From positions 35,623,204-35,687,203 of the forward strand of contig OX235273.1 in assembly GCA_944472155.2 (NCBI GenBank): a DNA stretch of 64,000 bases, in the 5' to 3' direction. Position 1 is the first letter of the stretch. The number at the start of each line of letters is the position of its first letter. The DNA is from Trichobilharzia szidati (Eukaryota; Platyhelminthes; Trematoda; Strigeidida; Schistosomatidae). A program made the translations under genes and the position numbers. Under the pieces are notes generated by a model, which saw only the letters and a list, made by a program, of their open reading frames with translations, ran no database searches and had not been told where the DNA came from. Below are positions 20,740 to 30,730 of the stretch, in pieces.

Positions 20740-20966
20740 TTATTTCCTTCACGTTCCCCAGTGGAACATAGGGCTTCAAGCTAGTAGCTTGAAGTTTCTG
20801 TAGCAGTGCTTATTTTACAGGATGGGTTGCTAGCCTCATGCCCAACCTTTCCTCTTCACCAGCGTTATTTCTGGGTTAGCGAGGTAAAGGAGTGCGTCGG
20901 CCGGGGATCGAACCCCGGACCATGTGCATTGTCGGCGAGCGTCATAACCACTATGCCACCGACGCA
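20740..20966 (-). mobile_element. tRNA-headed SINE with RTE-like tail (copy 2)
   Basis: A box near TGGCATAGTGG, B box GGTTCGATCCC, acceptor-like GCGTCGG/CCGACGC and an anticodon-like loop with GCA. The tail reads CCCTATGTTCCACTGGGGAA and then GAAGGAA. Beside it lies an AAT microsatellite (about 20968-21000). Confidence 0.8.
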
Positions 20967-21126
20967 GAAATAATAATAATTAATAATAATAATAATAATG
21001 GCTTCATAAAATGTACAGCATTTCCATTGAAGTTTATTGCATGATGTTTCCTGTTATCACATAATCTTCAGATGAAATATTAACCGACAGTAAATGTTCT
21101 GCTAGAGTTCTGTCTGACCTGAAGCT

Positions 21127-21741
21127 TAATAATAATAATTTGCTTTATCCAAAAACAGTATTTGTGATACAGAATGGAATTCTCAGCATTTTTACTACAG
21201 TACTGCATCCAGTTTGTACATCAACAATAAATAAAATTCTACATAGATTAAGGAAAACTCAGTTCATTATGACAACAACATATTGGTATGTCGGTAGCAA
21301 AGCCAAAAGTGAACAGAATGTTTGAAGGTGTTAGAAAAGTAGATATTAGCATTTTTACTGGAGTTAGCGGAAGAAAGAAACAAAGCAGCACATAACGGAA
21401 AAATGAGAGAGAGAAAAGGAAAAGAAAGAAAGAAAATGTTGTACCTATAAATGATATGAGTTGGAAAGACGAGAACCAATTGTTCTACTGACTATTTAAT
21501 AAGTTATAGGCATCACGCCTAATGCTTTCTTTATCGCACAGAACACGAGCTAAGTAGGGTATGGTTGAGCTTTTGTACTTGCTGGTGTGAGCATATAGTT
21601 GTTTATATAGGCTTCTGGTTTTGCCTGATGAGATGCAAGGGGAGAGCTATGAGTGAAGAGGTTGGAGTGAGTTAGATAAAATGGATTTGGCCCATTTTTC
21701 ACATGGGTCCATGTGCCTGTCAACCAGAATATTAACAATCC
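21127..21741 (-). mobile_element. CR1 LINE 3' end, copy 3
   Basis: The last 85 codons of the CR1 ORF (21740 to stop at 21485) are open on the minus strand: LVNILVDRH, SPCISSGKTRS, YLARVLCDKESIRRD, NLLNSQ, stop. The 3' UTR runs down to an ATT-rich tail at 21127. 5'-truncated near 21740. Confidence 0.85.
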
Positions 21742-22165
21742 ATTATTACATCTCTTCTTTGTCTGCTTCGAGAAATATATGGAATTTCGTTGAAAGGCAA
21801 TTGTAAAACCTTCGGGAGTACATTTTAAGACCCATAAGGATAACTCAGGAACTGTTGTTTCATGTTTTGGGGTATGCTGTCCATCCCACCCAACCCCACC
21901 CCCAGGGTTACGTATATTGTCAGGTTTAGTAGAAACTGTAGAATCATTGGTTGTAGATACTTTTAATACTTGCGAGGGTAGAAAACACCATTAGAGGTCA
22001 TATTTTACTAGATTAAAACAAAACTAAACCAGAGAAATTATATACAATATAATGATGGAGTTCTTTTGACAACCCAGAGTCTTAAGCAGGCTGCCGTGAC
22101 AAGTACACACTAGGCTGTGTAGCACTAATGGTTTACGTGTGTGCTTTATAACTTTTAACTGCTCA
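21742..22165. other. Unassigned
   Basis: Includes a C-rich patch near 21885-21905. No domain or matched repeat. Confidence 0.35.
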
Positions 22166-22422
22166 TGTAACGACAGAAGACAAGCGTCAGGCAACAGATC
22201 ATTTATTGAGAAAATCAACAGATATTAATAGACATTTATGTACATCATTATCAGGGATATTGTTAGCAGAGAAGCGATGTCTTCTGATTGGTTGTCTTCT
22301 TTCTGAAGGCTAATCTGTACTGCTTGTGACCGTTTCTTAGAAAGTTGAGCCATATATCTGCGAATCGTATTTGCACACGTTGAATCTTCTGTGATTGCCT
22401 GGTGAGTTCCTCAAAGCTTGTT
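22166..22422 (-). mobile_element. Truncated solo LTR
   Basis: Starts TGTAACGACAGAAG like the minus copy at 57111 and matches it through GATTGGTTGTCTTC and TGACCGTTTCTTAGAAAGTT. The distal ~95 bp, including the other LTR end, is missing. Confidence 0.7.
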
Positions 22423-22439
22423 TGTCAACTCTGTACTCA

Positions 22440-22818
22440 ATACACTGAACACTTTTATGATCATGTTTTATGTAAAGAAATATTCACATAGTTTAGCTAG
22501 TTGCACAGTCATATATATATATGCTTATGGAGAGAGATGTTAATCGAGATTATCCAGCTGAACTTCGTGTTGTAGGATGAATGGAGGATATGTATTCATG
22601 AGCGTAGTAGATGTGGATAAAGTTAACGAGATATCAGACATATCGAAGACATCTCCCATTGTTAGAGATAAACATGGCATGGTAAATGAGCATTTAAATA
22701 AACCTTCTAATGACCAAATAATCAAAGCAAACCTAATGCAGTAACAATAATGAGCACAGTAGAAGGATTCAGTTCTGAAGATGTTGGTAAGATTCACAGT
22801 ATGCAACATATCAAGTGA
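22440..22818. repeat. Right-arm segment of the inverted duplication
   Basis: Reverse complement of about 14250-14640 (GTAAGATTCACAGTATGCAA is shared). The PLE-A insertion starts just after it. Confidence 0.7.
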
Positions 22819-23805
22819 GTTAACCCTGCTGCATCTCTGAGAATAGCCTTTACTAGTCGACCATTACTGTTCAATAACCTGAAGGACAAGATCTCGCTGT
22901 TGACCAACTCTATGTGTGTTTATCAATTCACCTGGTCGTGTGGAGCTAGGTATATCGATCGTTCGACTCGAGTTTTGTCCAAGAGGGTACAAGAATACTA
23001 TCCTGCATGGTTACGAAGAGGTGGAAGTGGAGCAATAAGAAGCACGATCATTGAACATCTGGTCGATAATGATCACCCTATCTCTATAGCCTCCGCCTTT
23101 AAAGTCATCTACAAGGCAAAAAGTAATTTACCCAAATCACTACGTACCCGACTCATCTGTATTGCTGAAGCTTTGGCTATCGAAACAGAAAAGCCAGATC
23201 TCTGTGTACAGAAAAAGTTCGTTCAACCCCTCCAACTTTCATGGTCTCAATCCCTCTATGCTAAAGTATGGTAATCCCCAATCATATTTTAGCTCTACCA
23301 ATTTTTCATTTTGTCTATTCAATTTGTATTCTCTTCCTTTATTAAGTCAATTGTCACTATTACTATTCTCACTTTGAAGTGTCCCCGGTATTATTTCACT
23401 TGTTCCACTTGTCATTCTAAATCAATTCCTTTTTACAACGTTAAATTCTATGCTATCAAATTTCACACTATATTACGTAACGTTTTTATTTTATTCGATT
23501 TGTCTACTAATCTTATAATTGCTCACCCTTTTCAAGTTCTATCCATCCTATGAATTATGACATTAATTGTTTTGCCACTTGACATTTAACTATGATTATA
23601 ATCACAAACATTTTAGTTTTAATTGCATTTCATACTACTATTATTATTATTTTATGCATTCACACCTATGATTCAATTCCCTCACCGGATATAACTTCTT
23701 AAAAACCATATATATACGATTGTACAGCTTGATGATAAATTCGTTGAAAAGAGTCTCTTCGCTGAATCACTTGTTTTGATTTTCTATAAGTTAAACAGTA
23801 ATCAA
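22819..23805 (+). mobile_element. PLE-A 3' part, insertion with a mirror-arm empty site
   Basis: The other arm (about 14240-14260 reversed) runs from GCAACATATCA into GTAATC without it, so this ~990 bp is an insertion. It holds the linker end, the endonuclease and a 3' UTR ending in a block (GAAAAGAGTCTCTTCGCTGAA) also found at 29340-29410 in another PLE-A copy. Confidence 0.75.
22823..23274 (+). CDS. PLE-A GIY-YIG endonuclease, open but truncated
   Basis: Open from the linker (ASLRIAFTSRPLL, LKDKISLL) into CVYQFTWSCGARYIDRST, then SKRVQEYYPAWLRRG, STIIEHLVDNDHP, FKVIYKAKSNLP, AEALAIETEKP and QKKFVQPLQL. YIG has become YID, losing the glycine, and the usual EH after the helix is EY. No RT is attached, so it cannot act alone. 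No start codon is proposed, because the true start lay far upstream. Confidence 0.8.
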
Positions 23806-24050
23806 ACTTTAAAATTAGACGGTGAGCAAAAATGCGATCATGGAAGGAAGTGATGCAGAACTGATTATCTCTCACTTCCTAAGTCACTCATTCTCTCCTA
23901 ATTCAGAGATACAAAATAAATTTGAGTTCACCTGTACATTAAATGCTTCACTGATTTCCAGGTGACTGTGGTCGAGATATGGGTTAATTATATCATTGAA
24001 GAAACTTGACACGTCACAGAAAGCATTTCCAACAGCCTACTGCAGATAGC
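23806..24050. repeat. Right-arm segment of the inverted duplication
   Basis: Reverse complement of 14106-14240 and then about 13440-13542. It is contiguous across the point where the left arm carries the H1 insertion, so it preserves that empty site near 23930. Confidence 0.75.
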
Positions 24051-24400
24051 TGCCTTCGCTCCATGCTGATGGTCAGCTGATCAGGAGGAATTAGCAATAA
24101 TCAAGAACCTATTGATCAACAAATATTCCGAAGAAAGTGTAGATGGGTCGGACACACGCTTCGAAGAACTCTCATCAGACAGTCACTCGAGTGGAATCCA
24201 AATAGAAGACGATGAGTTGGGTGTCCAAGGGTAACAAACAGGAGATCGTCGGACCAGCTAAGGAGGACTGCCGAGAACAGGACAAAATGGAGATGTACTG
24301 TTGAGGCCTTATGTTCTGTTCTAAACCCAAGGGAATATATTGCTGAAGACTTGTCCACTTTCAACCAAAGACTCATTCTGACATGCAATCAAATCTGGTC
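24051..24400 (+). mobile_element. Degenerate RTE LINE 3' part
   Basis: Broken frames give CRWVGHTLRRT, SLEWNPN and ENRTKWR-like pieces of the RTE C terminus. The end lacks a clear AT tail. Open frames on the other strand here are shadows. Confidence 0.6.
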
Positions 24401-24581
24401 CCTTCCATCTTTCCACCCAGTTTTTGAAAAGTATATACTTCAACACATTTTCTAATATTGAAAGACTCATCACAATATTTCGATATCCATTAGTGCATTC
24501 GATGGGGGAGGTTAGGATTCCTATAACTAAGTTAGCATCTCACAGGTAGCATAACTTTGAATTTCAACATATATTTTGACT

Positions 24582-26549
24582 GTCTGTGTTGTCCGAAATA
24601 TATTTACATATTTAAAACATCGATTACACGTGATGAACACTGAATAACAACTTCACTTGAGCCATGGTAGACTTTCTAAGCATCATTTAAGAAAATGTGA
24701 ATTTCCATTTTGTTAACTTGTTCATGTTTGATATGAATGACATAGTCATTCATGGTCATGCATGCCCTTAAGAATAAAAACTGTCTGCATAAATTATCCG
24801 ATTAGAATCAAATTGAGTATCGATTTGTTTTTTCTTTGGCGGTGACCTTGATGTTGATTGGTGGGTGGATGTATATTCGATTGACTAGATATGCCTTCAT
24901 TTAGCCATAGCTTTTTATTGAAACGAACTACAAGAATTAAGAATTTCATCTGAATTTTTGATTGAATTGATTTTCAATTTTTAATTTTAGTAAGTGTCGT
25001 CGAATATCTCTGCCATGCCAGTCCACAGGGATGTGGTATTTCTCAGTGATCTACGGGTTTGATATACTGCAATGCTTTTCCATTGAGTCTTTGACGAACT
25101 ACAGTGACAAGTGTAGTGTCACTTTGTTTGACACTTAGTGAAATGATTGCTCATACTGTTTGATCAACGCACTAACCTCAGCTAGTTAGGCTGCCCGAAC
25201 GACGTCGAGCTCGCTTCCAGTCGGTTTCAACTAGATATAACTCTCATGATCGCTGTGTAGCCATCTCTCCTGCTATATCTGATCTCTGTCCAATCTCCTT
25301 GCTGACTCTCTAGCCTGGTCAACGAAGTTAGTTGGACTAGGCTGTTCCTAACACCACCCCAGCCGGTGAAGGGAGAATATAACACTTACGGCTTGTCAAA
25401 GGTGTATTTATTGACGATGATATGAAGAGAGTGTAGAGATGCACAGTTACACCACAACGAAGCTGCCGAACTCTTATCGCTTGAAAATCCGATTGTCCTT
25501 CTGATTTTTCACTCCGCACAAATCGACACAATGACTGTTGAAGGTTCGATTGAGTTGAAGTATTTCCTTGATCTCCTATAAGTCTGTCGATGAATTTGTG
25601 AATTCTCATTAGTCAGAGGTGTAATGTATTTACAGTCCGAGTCATTTAGTTACGTGTAAGTTATGTGACTAGTGTCATAGTGATGCTCTGGATGTATGAC
25701 TAGATATGCTTTGTAACATGGCTCAAAACAATCTACTGCGTTTCTCCTTCCAGAATCTGAAAGTCTTCACCAGACCTGAATTAATCACTTTCTTTGTGAC
25801 TTTCATGTTTATTTATTATGGTATCATGGTATCTGTGTTCATTTCTTTTTATGTTTTCAGAAATGTTTTATGGCACGTTGTACCCTTGAACCTTTGAACT
25901 TTAATTTAGTTATACACTGATACTTCAGCCAATAGTTACATTTCACTTTTGATTAGCCCTTCAGTAGGTTATTTTATAATTTTTCTACAGTTGCTACATG
26001 TTGTACTATGTCTGGTATTGTTATATGCCTCTGATAGATATGAGTTGCTGAGAAACACATACGCTGGTCAGTAGTGCTTGCCAGACAGATTGAAGTTACC
26101 TGAAAACTACGCAGCTGTTTCAATCGTTTGGGACTATTCTCTTCAGTGTTCCCCTATTAAGTTCACTTTAGGGAGTTACATTTAAATTGCAGTTAGCCTT
26201 TTTTGTTGAACATCTACCTTCACAAATGTGGCAGTCAAGTCAACGTCGATAGGACTAGTAAGTACTCCTGATTGATGTGACTGTTCTTAAATCAATAATT
26301 TATAATAACACACTGTTTAGCTTGGTTTCTTGATTACCAGTTATGGTATCAAGTAGATCATGGCTTGTGATTGCTTATGTGTTGTATCGAATAATCGCAA
26401 AATGGTATAAAATAACATTCTCTTTAGTTGATGATTGTCGAAAACAGCTTCTTGGGAAGTATTCAGGTGATTTTGGCACTACCTGAGATAACCTTAAGTT
26501 GACGGGCTTTTAGCGGCCTAGTAGATCATGACAGACTGTGAAATAATAA
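24582..26549 (+). repeat. R1, 2 kb noncoding repeat, right copy
   Basis: Reverse complement of 11072-13157. It contains GGTGACCTTGATGTTGATTG near 24840, which recalls the PLE-B terminal repeat at 59722. No coding frame. 1968 bp against 2086 bp in the left copy, the difference being indels. Confidence 0.8.
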
Positions 26550-26724
26550 TCTGACTTACTTCGGGATCCAAACTGCCGGTATTTAAATTATTAACCTAGG
26601 ACTCAATCAGATGAATTGATGATTGCAGTGTTATGATGATCTCCATCTTGTAGCACCATTGGTTCATTTGGCTTCAATATTCTAGCTGTTATTTCAGAGA
26701 TATTCATCCTACCATATATATAAA

Positions 26725-27179
26725 AATATTTCTAAAATAACAGCTAGAATATTGAAACCGTTTGAAATAGATATAGCACACAAGCCAGCCAGCCAGCACA
26801 ATCACTTCATTCGATATTGTGCAAACCGAAAGATCCAACAGAAAAAGAAGATAAAATTAATACCATTTACAAAATAAATTGTATGAACTGTAACAGACAT
26901 TACATACGCCAAAGTTGGCGTCCCCTTCGAATCAGAATCCAGGAACACAAATTAACTGTGAAAAGACATGATATATATTCTTTCATATCAATGCATATAG
27001 ATAATTATGGACATCAGTTTGGTTGGAATAATGTCGAAATTTTAAACAGAGGAAACACTAAAAGTGCCAGAGAATTCCTAGAAGCCTGGTACTCAAACAA
27101 ATATGAGATTAACAAACATGTTAATATAGATGAAATATACCAATTAATAAAAAGTAAATCAGGTGACGAGAAGGTTTAA
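26725..27179 (+). pseudogene. PLE-B GIY-YIG endonuclease with linker end
   Basis: The linker KITARILKPFEID is followed by a frameshift inside an AGCC microsatellite (about 26780), then DPTEKEDKIN, TIYKINCMNCNRHYIRQS (YIG changed to YIR), RIRIQEHKLTVKRHD and REFLEAWYSNKYEINKHVN to a stop at 27179. Distinct from PLE-A: the C-terminal half is a REFLEAW type rather than the IQKK type. Related pieces lie at 47737-48009 and 61127-61342. Confidence 0.82.
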
Positions 27180-27302
27180 AATCCAAGTCAATAAAAAGTG
27201 ATCCATACAGATATAAACCGACTACCAGTCGTGAAGATGGTTGCCAGGAGACACAATTCTATCATTCATGGAAAATTTAAATCAGTTCACTTTATGCTAA
27301 AA

Positions 27303-27350
27303 CTTGCACTGAAGATGTTGTCCCGAAGGACGAAAAAAGCTTCGCAATTA
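27303..27350 (+). ncRNA. Hammerhead-like motif in the PLE-B 3' region
   Basis: CTGAAGA (27309-27315), four extra bases TGTT, then a perfect GTCC/GGAC hairpin with loop CGAA, then GAAA (27332-27335). A TTGC before and GCAA after could form stem I. The extra bases make it non-canonical. Similar motifs lie at the ends of the other two PLE-B copies. Confidence 0.4.
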
Positions 27351-27400
27351 ATCCAACCAGCGCAGAGAACACAATTAATTGCATATTACTAATTGGTTAG

Positions 27401-27976
27401 GATGAGCAGTTGAATATCACTCACATCAGCCAGTGGTCCTTACTAACCAGATTGAAGCGATCTAAATACCGGATGACCGTTCTGCAGGTTTCAGATAGAG
27501 CTCAGTCGGCGGTATATCTTGTTTGAAATATCTCAGAGAGACGAATCAATTCAAACAACCTGAATTCTGGCTGGCGACTTTGGTGAACTGGTAATCTAAT
27601 GAATCAAATTCAGTGTATAGATCACCTTCATATTATGTCTGTCAAGCAGTACACTGGTCGATGTGGTGAGTGGTACCCAACTACTCGTCTTAATCAATCA
27701 GTAGTATGCAGAATGAGGCATTTATGCTTGCCTTGTTGATTGCCATTTACGGTATCAGACAGATTATGTGTTTTGTGATGTGAATAATTTCGGTCTCCTG
27801 AGTAATGTCTGGTAAAGTCTCATGACATTGGATAGCATAACATTAAATTAAACCCTAGTAAGAGGATTGTGATGAATGTTCAAACTGTCCGTTAATTCAC
27901 AGCTGAACTCATGGGGTTGAATATTTCATAAAGTCTTCCAACCAATTCTATAGCTAACAGAGTATAAAAACCTAGA
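27401..27976. other. Unassigned
   Basis: No coding region or repeat recognised. Confidence 0.35.
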
Positions 27977-27994
27977 GAAATCTAGATTCAATTT

Positions 27995-28455
27995 CAAGAG
28001 TTAGTTTGTAGGGATTTGATTTGTTTCAGGTTTGACCACGGATTGATATCAGTTAGAAAACAATTGAAAGCCGGCACAGGGTACCGGACAACTATTTTGT
28101 CCTAGTTCGCGATTCGCTAGGGTTTGAACCCAGAAACTTCCGATTGAAAGGCAAACTCTTTAATAAACGATTCAGCAACTGGGACTCGACTCAATTACCA
28201 GCCTATGAATTCTAACTTCTACCACTGGGTGATTTTAGCAGGACCACTAGCCAATGTCATCGGCTAGCATTTGTCATTGAGTTGGGTCCCAGTGGCTGAA
28301 TGGTCTAAGAGCTTGACTTGTAACCCAGATGGCCCTGGGTTCAAACCCCAGTGTGTGTATACTGACGATAAGTTGCAAACTGGGACGAAACAGTTTTCCA
28401 GTAATCCCTGGTTTTCCAATGATTCTCTAACTGATATCAATCCGTGATCAAACTT
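27995..28455. mobile_element. Divergent H1 head-to-head insertion
   Basis: Flanked by GAAATCTAGATTCAATTT (27977-27994) and GAAATCTAGATTAATTT (28456-28472), one indel. The minus unit fills the left half and the plus unit the right half, meeting near 28280. Both arms carry GATTGATATC-type ends where most copies have GCTGACATC, so they share variants private to this subfamily. Both hammerheads are decayed; the plus one keeps GGGACGAAAC. Confidence 0.82.
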
Positions 28456-28472
28456 GAAATCTAGATTAATTT

Positions 28473-28881
28473 TAGTGGACTAAACGGCTAAGTTCGTCTA
28501 TACGCGCAATTAAAAACGACAGAACAAATACTAAGATGTATGTATGTATGAAATTGTCCTTTACTTGAGTAAACAGATCCTAAACTACACGTAAGAGATG
28601 CCAACTGCCAGTGAGCACTTGCGTAGAGAAAAGTGGATTGGAGCAAATTATCCTAATGTCAATGTGTTGATCGGTGCATGGCAGAGTTGGTTGGCAGATG
28701 TGAAAAGCGAGAAGATGGAGAGGGAAGAAGCTTCATCCGCGTTGTGCGTGGAACCAGGTTGTGTCCTTGTTCAATCTCATGTAACAACCATGATTTTCGG
28801 TGAATTCCTTATTTTTAATATTTTGTTGTGAACGTATCATTTGATATTTTTCAGCCACCACAAGTTGACCCTAGTGAAATA
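28473..28881. other. Unassigned, with one 77-codon frame
   Basis: A plus frame at 28598-28831 begins MPTASEHLRREKW and has balanced composition, unlike the hydrophobic junk frames around it. I recognise no family and see no conserved splice context. It could be a host exon or chance. Confidence 0.25.
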
Positions 28882-29110
28882 AGGGCGTTGGTGGTTCAGC
28901 GGTGGAACGCTCACCAACCTTGCACATGGCCCGAGGTTTGAACCCCAACCGACGCCCTCCTAAACCTCGCTAAGCCGGTAGTAAGATCGGTAAAGAGGAG
29001 AGGTTAGGCATCAGGCTAACAACTCCACCCCGTAAAAATAAAGCCATTACTACTGAAACTGAAGCCCTATGTTCCACTCGAAACGTAAAGGAAGGAAATA
29101 AAATAATGAA
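28882..29110 (+). mobile_element. tRNA-headed SINE with RTE-like tail (copy 3)
   Basis: A box TGGTTCAGCGG, B box GGTTTGAACCC, body CCTCGCTAAGCCGG, tail CCCTATGTTCCACTCGAAAC then TAAAGGAAGG and an AATAAA-rich end. The acceptor-like pair GGGCGTTGG/CCGACGCCC is nearly intact. Confidence 0.8.
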
Positions 29111-29339
29111 ATAAATAAAGGTAGGGAATTTACAGAAAATCTCAGAAGTTGTATGCAACCATATAAAACGATAAGACAAAATGACGATATTAAAATCTAG
29201 TGTAACAGTGTGGAGGAACAGACTGAAAAAATGAGTGAAGATTTATTTACCGAATCGACGGAGAATACGTAAAACAGGAATGACACAACATCTATTCGAT
29301 ACATCTAGAAAAGTAGCTTGAGAATGCCTATTGAGTCAT

Positions 29340-30300
29340 ATGAAAAGGAGAAGACGTTCAGCGAAGAGACTCTTTTCGGCGAATTCATTCACATACCTGT
29401 ACAATCCCATTTATATATAATTATTTGTGTGCGTGTGTACATGAGGTTTGTCAAGTTTAGATAATTGATCAGGTAATACAAGAATGATCTAATATAGAAA
29501 CAAGGTTAATTAGACAGCAACTAAAGTAAGGTTGAGTTAGTAAGTTAGATGACATAATATAATTGACTGGAATGTTTCAACTTAGGTCAGGGTAGCAACA
29601 GATGTAATTACAGGTAGAGACTAAGTAGAAGTGAAATTGGGCAAATAAATTGGATGACGTAACATAAATGACTAGAAATTGAGCGTTGTTCAAGTCAGTA
29701 ACAGTGGTAACGAAGTGTAGAAATTAAATCGGGTGGGGGTAGAGAACAGGAAAGTTGAAAATGTAAAATATTACAATTGTAAAGACAAAATAATACTAAT
29801 GAAGAGACAGAAAGAAATAGAATTTACCTGTCAGATATTAAGACAGATTACGTCCATTGCAAGTGTAGTGATTGAACGAAATTCTTCTGTATGCAGAGTT
29901 CAGGACTTAGCGAGTGAATCGCCATTGCTTCTGCATTTTGAAGAAGTCTGATTCGTACACCTTTAGGAAGACTACTTCTTACTCTGTAGACGACTTTGAA
30001 GTTTGTTTGCGGTGTAGCTTGGTGTCCGGATTCTATCAGATGTTCTAAGATGGAGCTGCGGGGGCATCGATTTTCTCCTTTGTAAAACCATCTTGGTAAG
30101 TGTTCGGTGATACGTTTGGAAAGCGAGCTCTGGGTACGGCCGACATACCTGGCTCCACACGAGCAGGTGAATTGATAAATGCACATTGATGAGGCCAGCA
30201 GTGGTAGCTTATCCTTCACGTTCACATGAATCATAGGTTTTGTGGAGAAGGTTAGTCGTAGTTCAGCTGCGAAGAAGGTCTACTTAAGTGAGCGCGACAG
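29340..30300 (-). mobile_element. PLE-A 3' part, minus strand
   Basis: Contains the open endonuclease at 29848-30234 and about 500 bp of 3' region. That region holds two imperfect ~115 bp tandem units (about 29535-29650 and 29650-29765; shared GATGACATAA/GATGACGTAA and ATTGACTGG-like phrases) and ends in the CGAAGAGACTCTTTTC block. A related 3' region is at 33085-33225. Confidence 0.75.
29848..30234 (-). CDS. PLE-A GIY-YIG endonuclease, best-preserved domain
   Basis: Open for 128 codons: linker end NVKDKLPLLASS, then CIYQFTCSCGARYVGRT (GIY as CIY, YIG as YVG), SKRITEHLPRW with the conserved Arg, SSILEHLIESGHQ with the likely metal-binding Glu, FKVVYRVRSSLP, AEAMAIHSLSP and IQKNFVQSLHLQW. No internal stop. 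It lacks any RT upstream, so it is a fragment, but it is the best reference for the domain in this window. Confidence 0.85.
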   Translation of the reverse strand: MIHVNVKDKLPLLASSMCIYQFTCSCGARYVGRTQSSLSKRITEHLPRWFYKGENRCPRSSILEHLIESGHQATPQTNFKVVYRVRSSLPKGVRIRLLQNAEAMAIHSLSPELCIQKNFVQSLHLQWT

Positions 30301-30379
30301 TCGATTTTTTAGTGTTTCACTGTGTGAATATCCAATCTTCAAGTGAAGTTAGTTCATGAAATAATTTATCCCACACACT

Positions 30380-30730
30380 AAATTATAAACGCTCACTGGT
30401 GACTGACTGATTGACTACTGGATGAAGTTTCTTGAATTTCTGCTAGGACTTCATGACCAACGGGGTTCAACAAGTTGGGTGTGAGGATATAAATACTAAC
30501 CGAGGACAATGGCTGGTGGTCGAGCTGTATATCGCGAATCGGGAGAAGTTATAATTCATAGACTGGCCATTAGATCCCATCCCAATGGTTAAATGGTCAG
30601 CAAGCTCTCCATTGAAGCCCAAAGGTACCGCTTGCTAACCCTTACAGTAAGATGACGGGTGCGTATCGCTGAAGAGTAGCTAACTAGAACGAAACATATG
30701 TCCAATACTGCTTGAGAGAAAAAAAAAGAA
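30380..30730 (+). mobile_element. H1 repeat, single plus unit
   Basis: 5' region (GCTCACTGGTGACTG, AACAAGTTGGGTGTGAGG), tRNA-like head with CCCAATGGTTAAATGG, then a hammerhead; cut off shortly after it. Divergent copy with a poor B box. Confidence 0.7.
30663..30708 (+). ncRNA. H1 hammerhead, intact core, weak stem II
   Basis: CTGAAGA at 30669-30675, GAAA at 30691-30694, GTC ending at 30702. Stem I GTATCG/CAATAC has five of six pairs. Stem II has only two clear pairs. Confidence 0.65.

Larger units (their letters stand above)
11072..26549. repeat. Eroded inverted duplication (about 15 kb)
   Basis: Segments in the left part recur as reverse complements in mirror order on the right: 11072-13157 with 24582-26549; about 13440-13542 with 23925-24020; 14106-14240 with 23806-23935; 14250-14640 with 22440-22818; 15855-16140 with 19800-20065. 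The midpoints of the pairs fall between about 17.9 and 18.9 kb. Element insertions (hammerhead repeats, a solo LTR and RTE on the left; PLE-A, SINE, CR1 and RTE on the right) explain the unequal spacing. The central ~3.7 kb is not matched. Confidence 0.75.

Noticed and set aside
22166..22422. LTR as a mirror partner of 14933-15286
   Set aside because: Although the positions look symmetrical, the left LTR lies inside an H1 repeat and the right one does not, so they are probably independent insertions.
28598..28831. Possible host exon
   Set aside because: The open frame has plausible composition but no recognised family, no convincing splice signals and no second exon.
29340..29410. Ribozyme in the shared PLE-A 3' block
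   Set aside because: It has GAAAAGAGTCTCTTCGCTGAA-type hairpin sequence, but the CTGANGA and G-U-H order of a hammerhead is absent.
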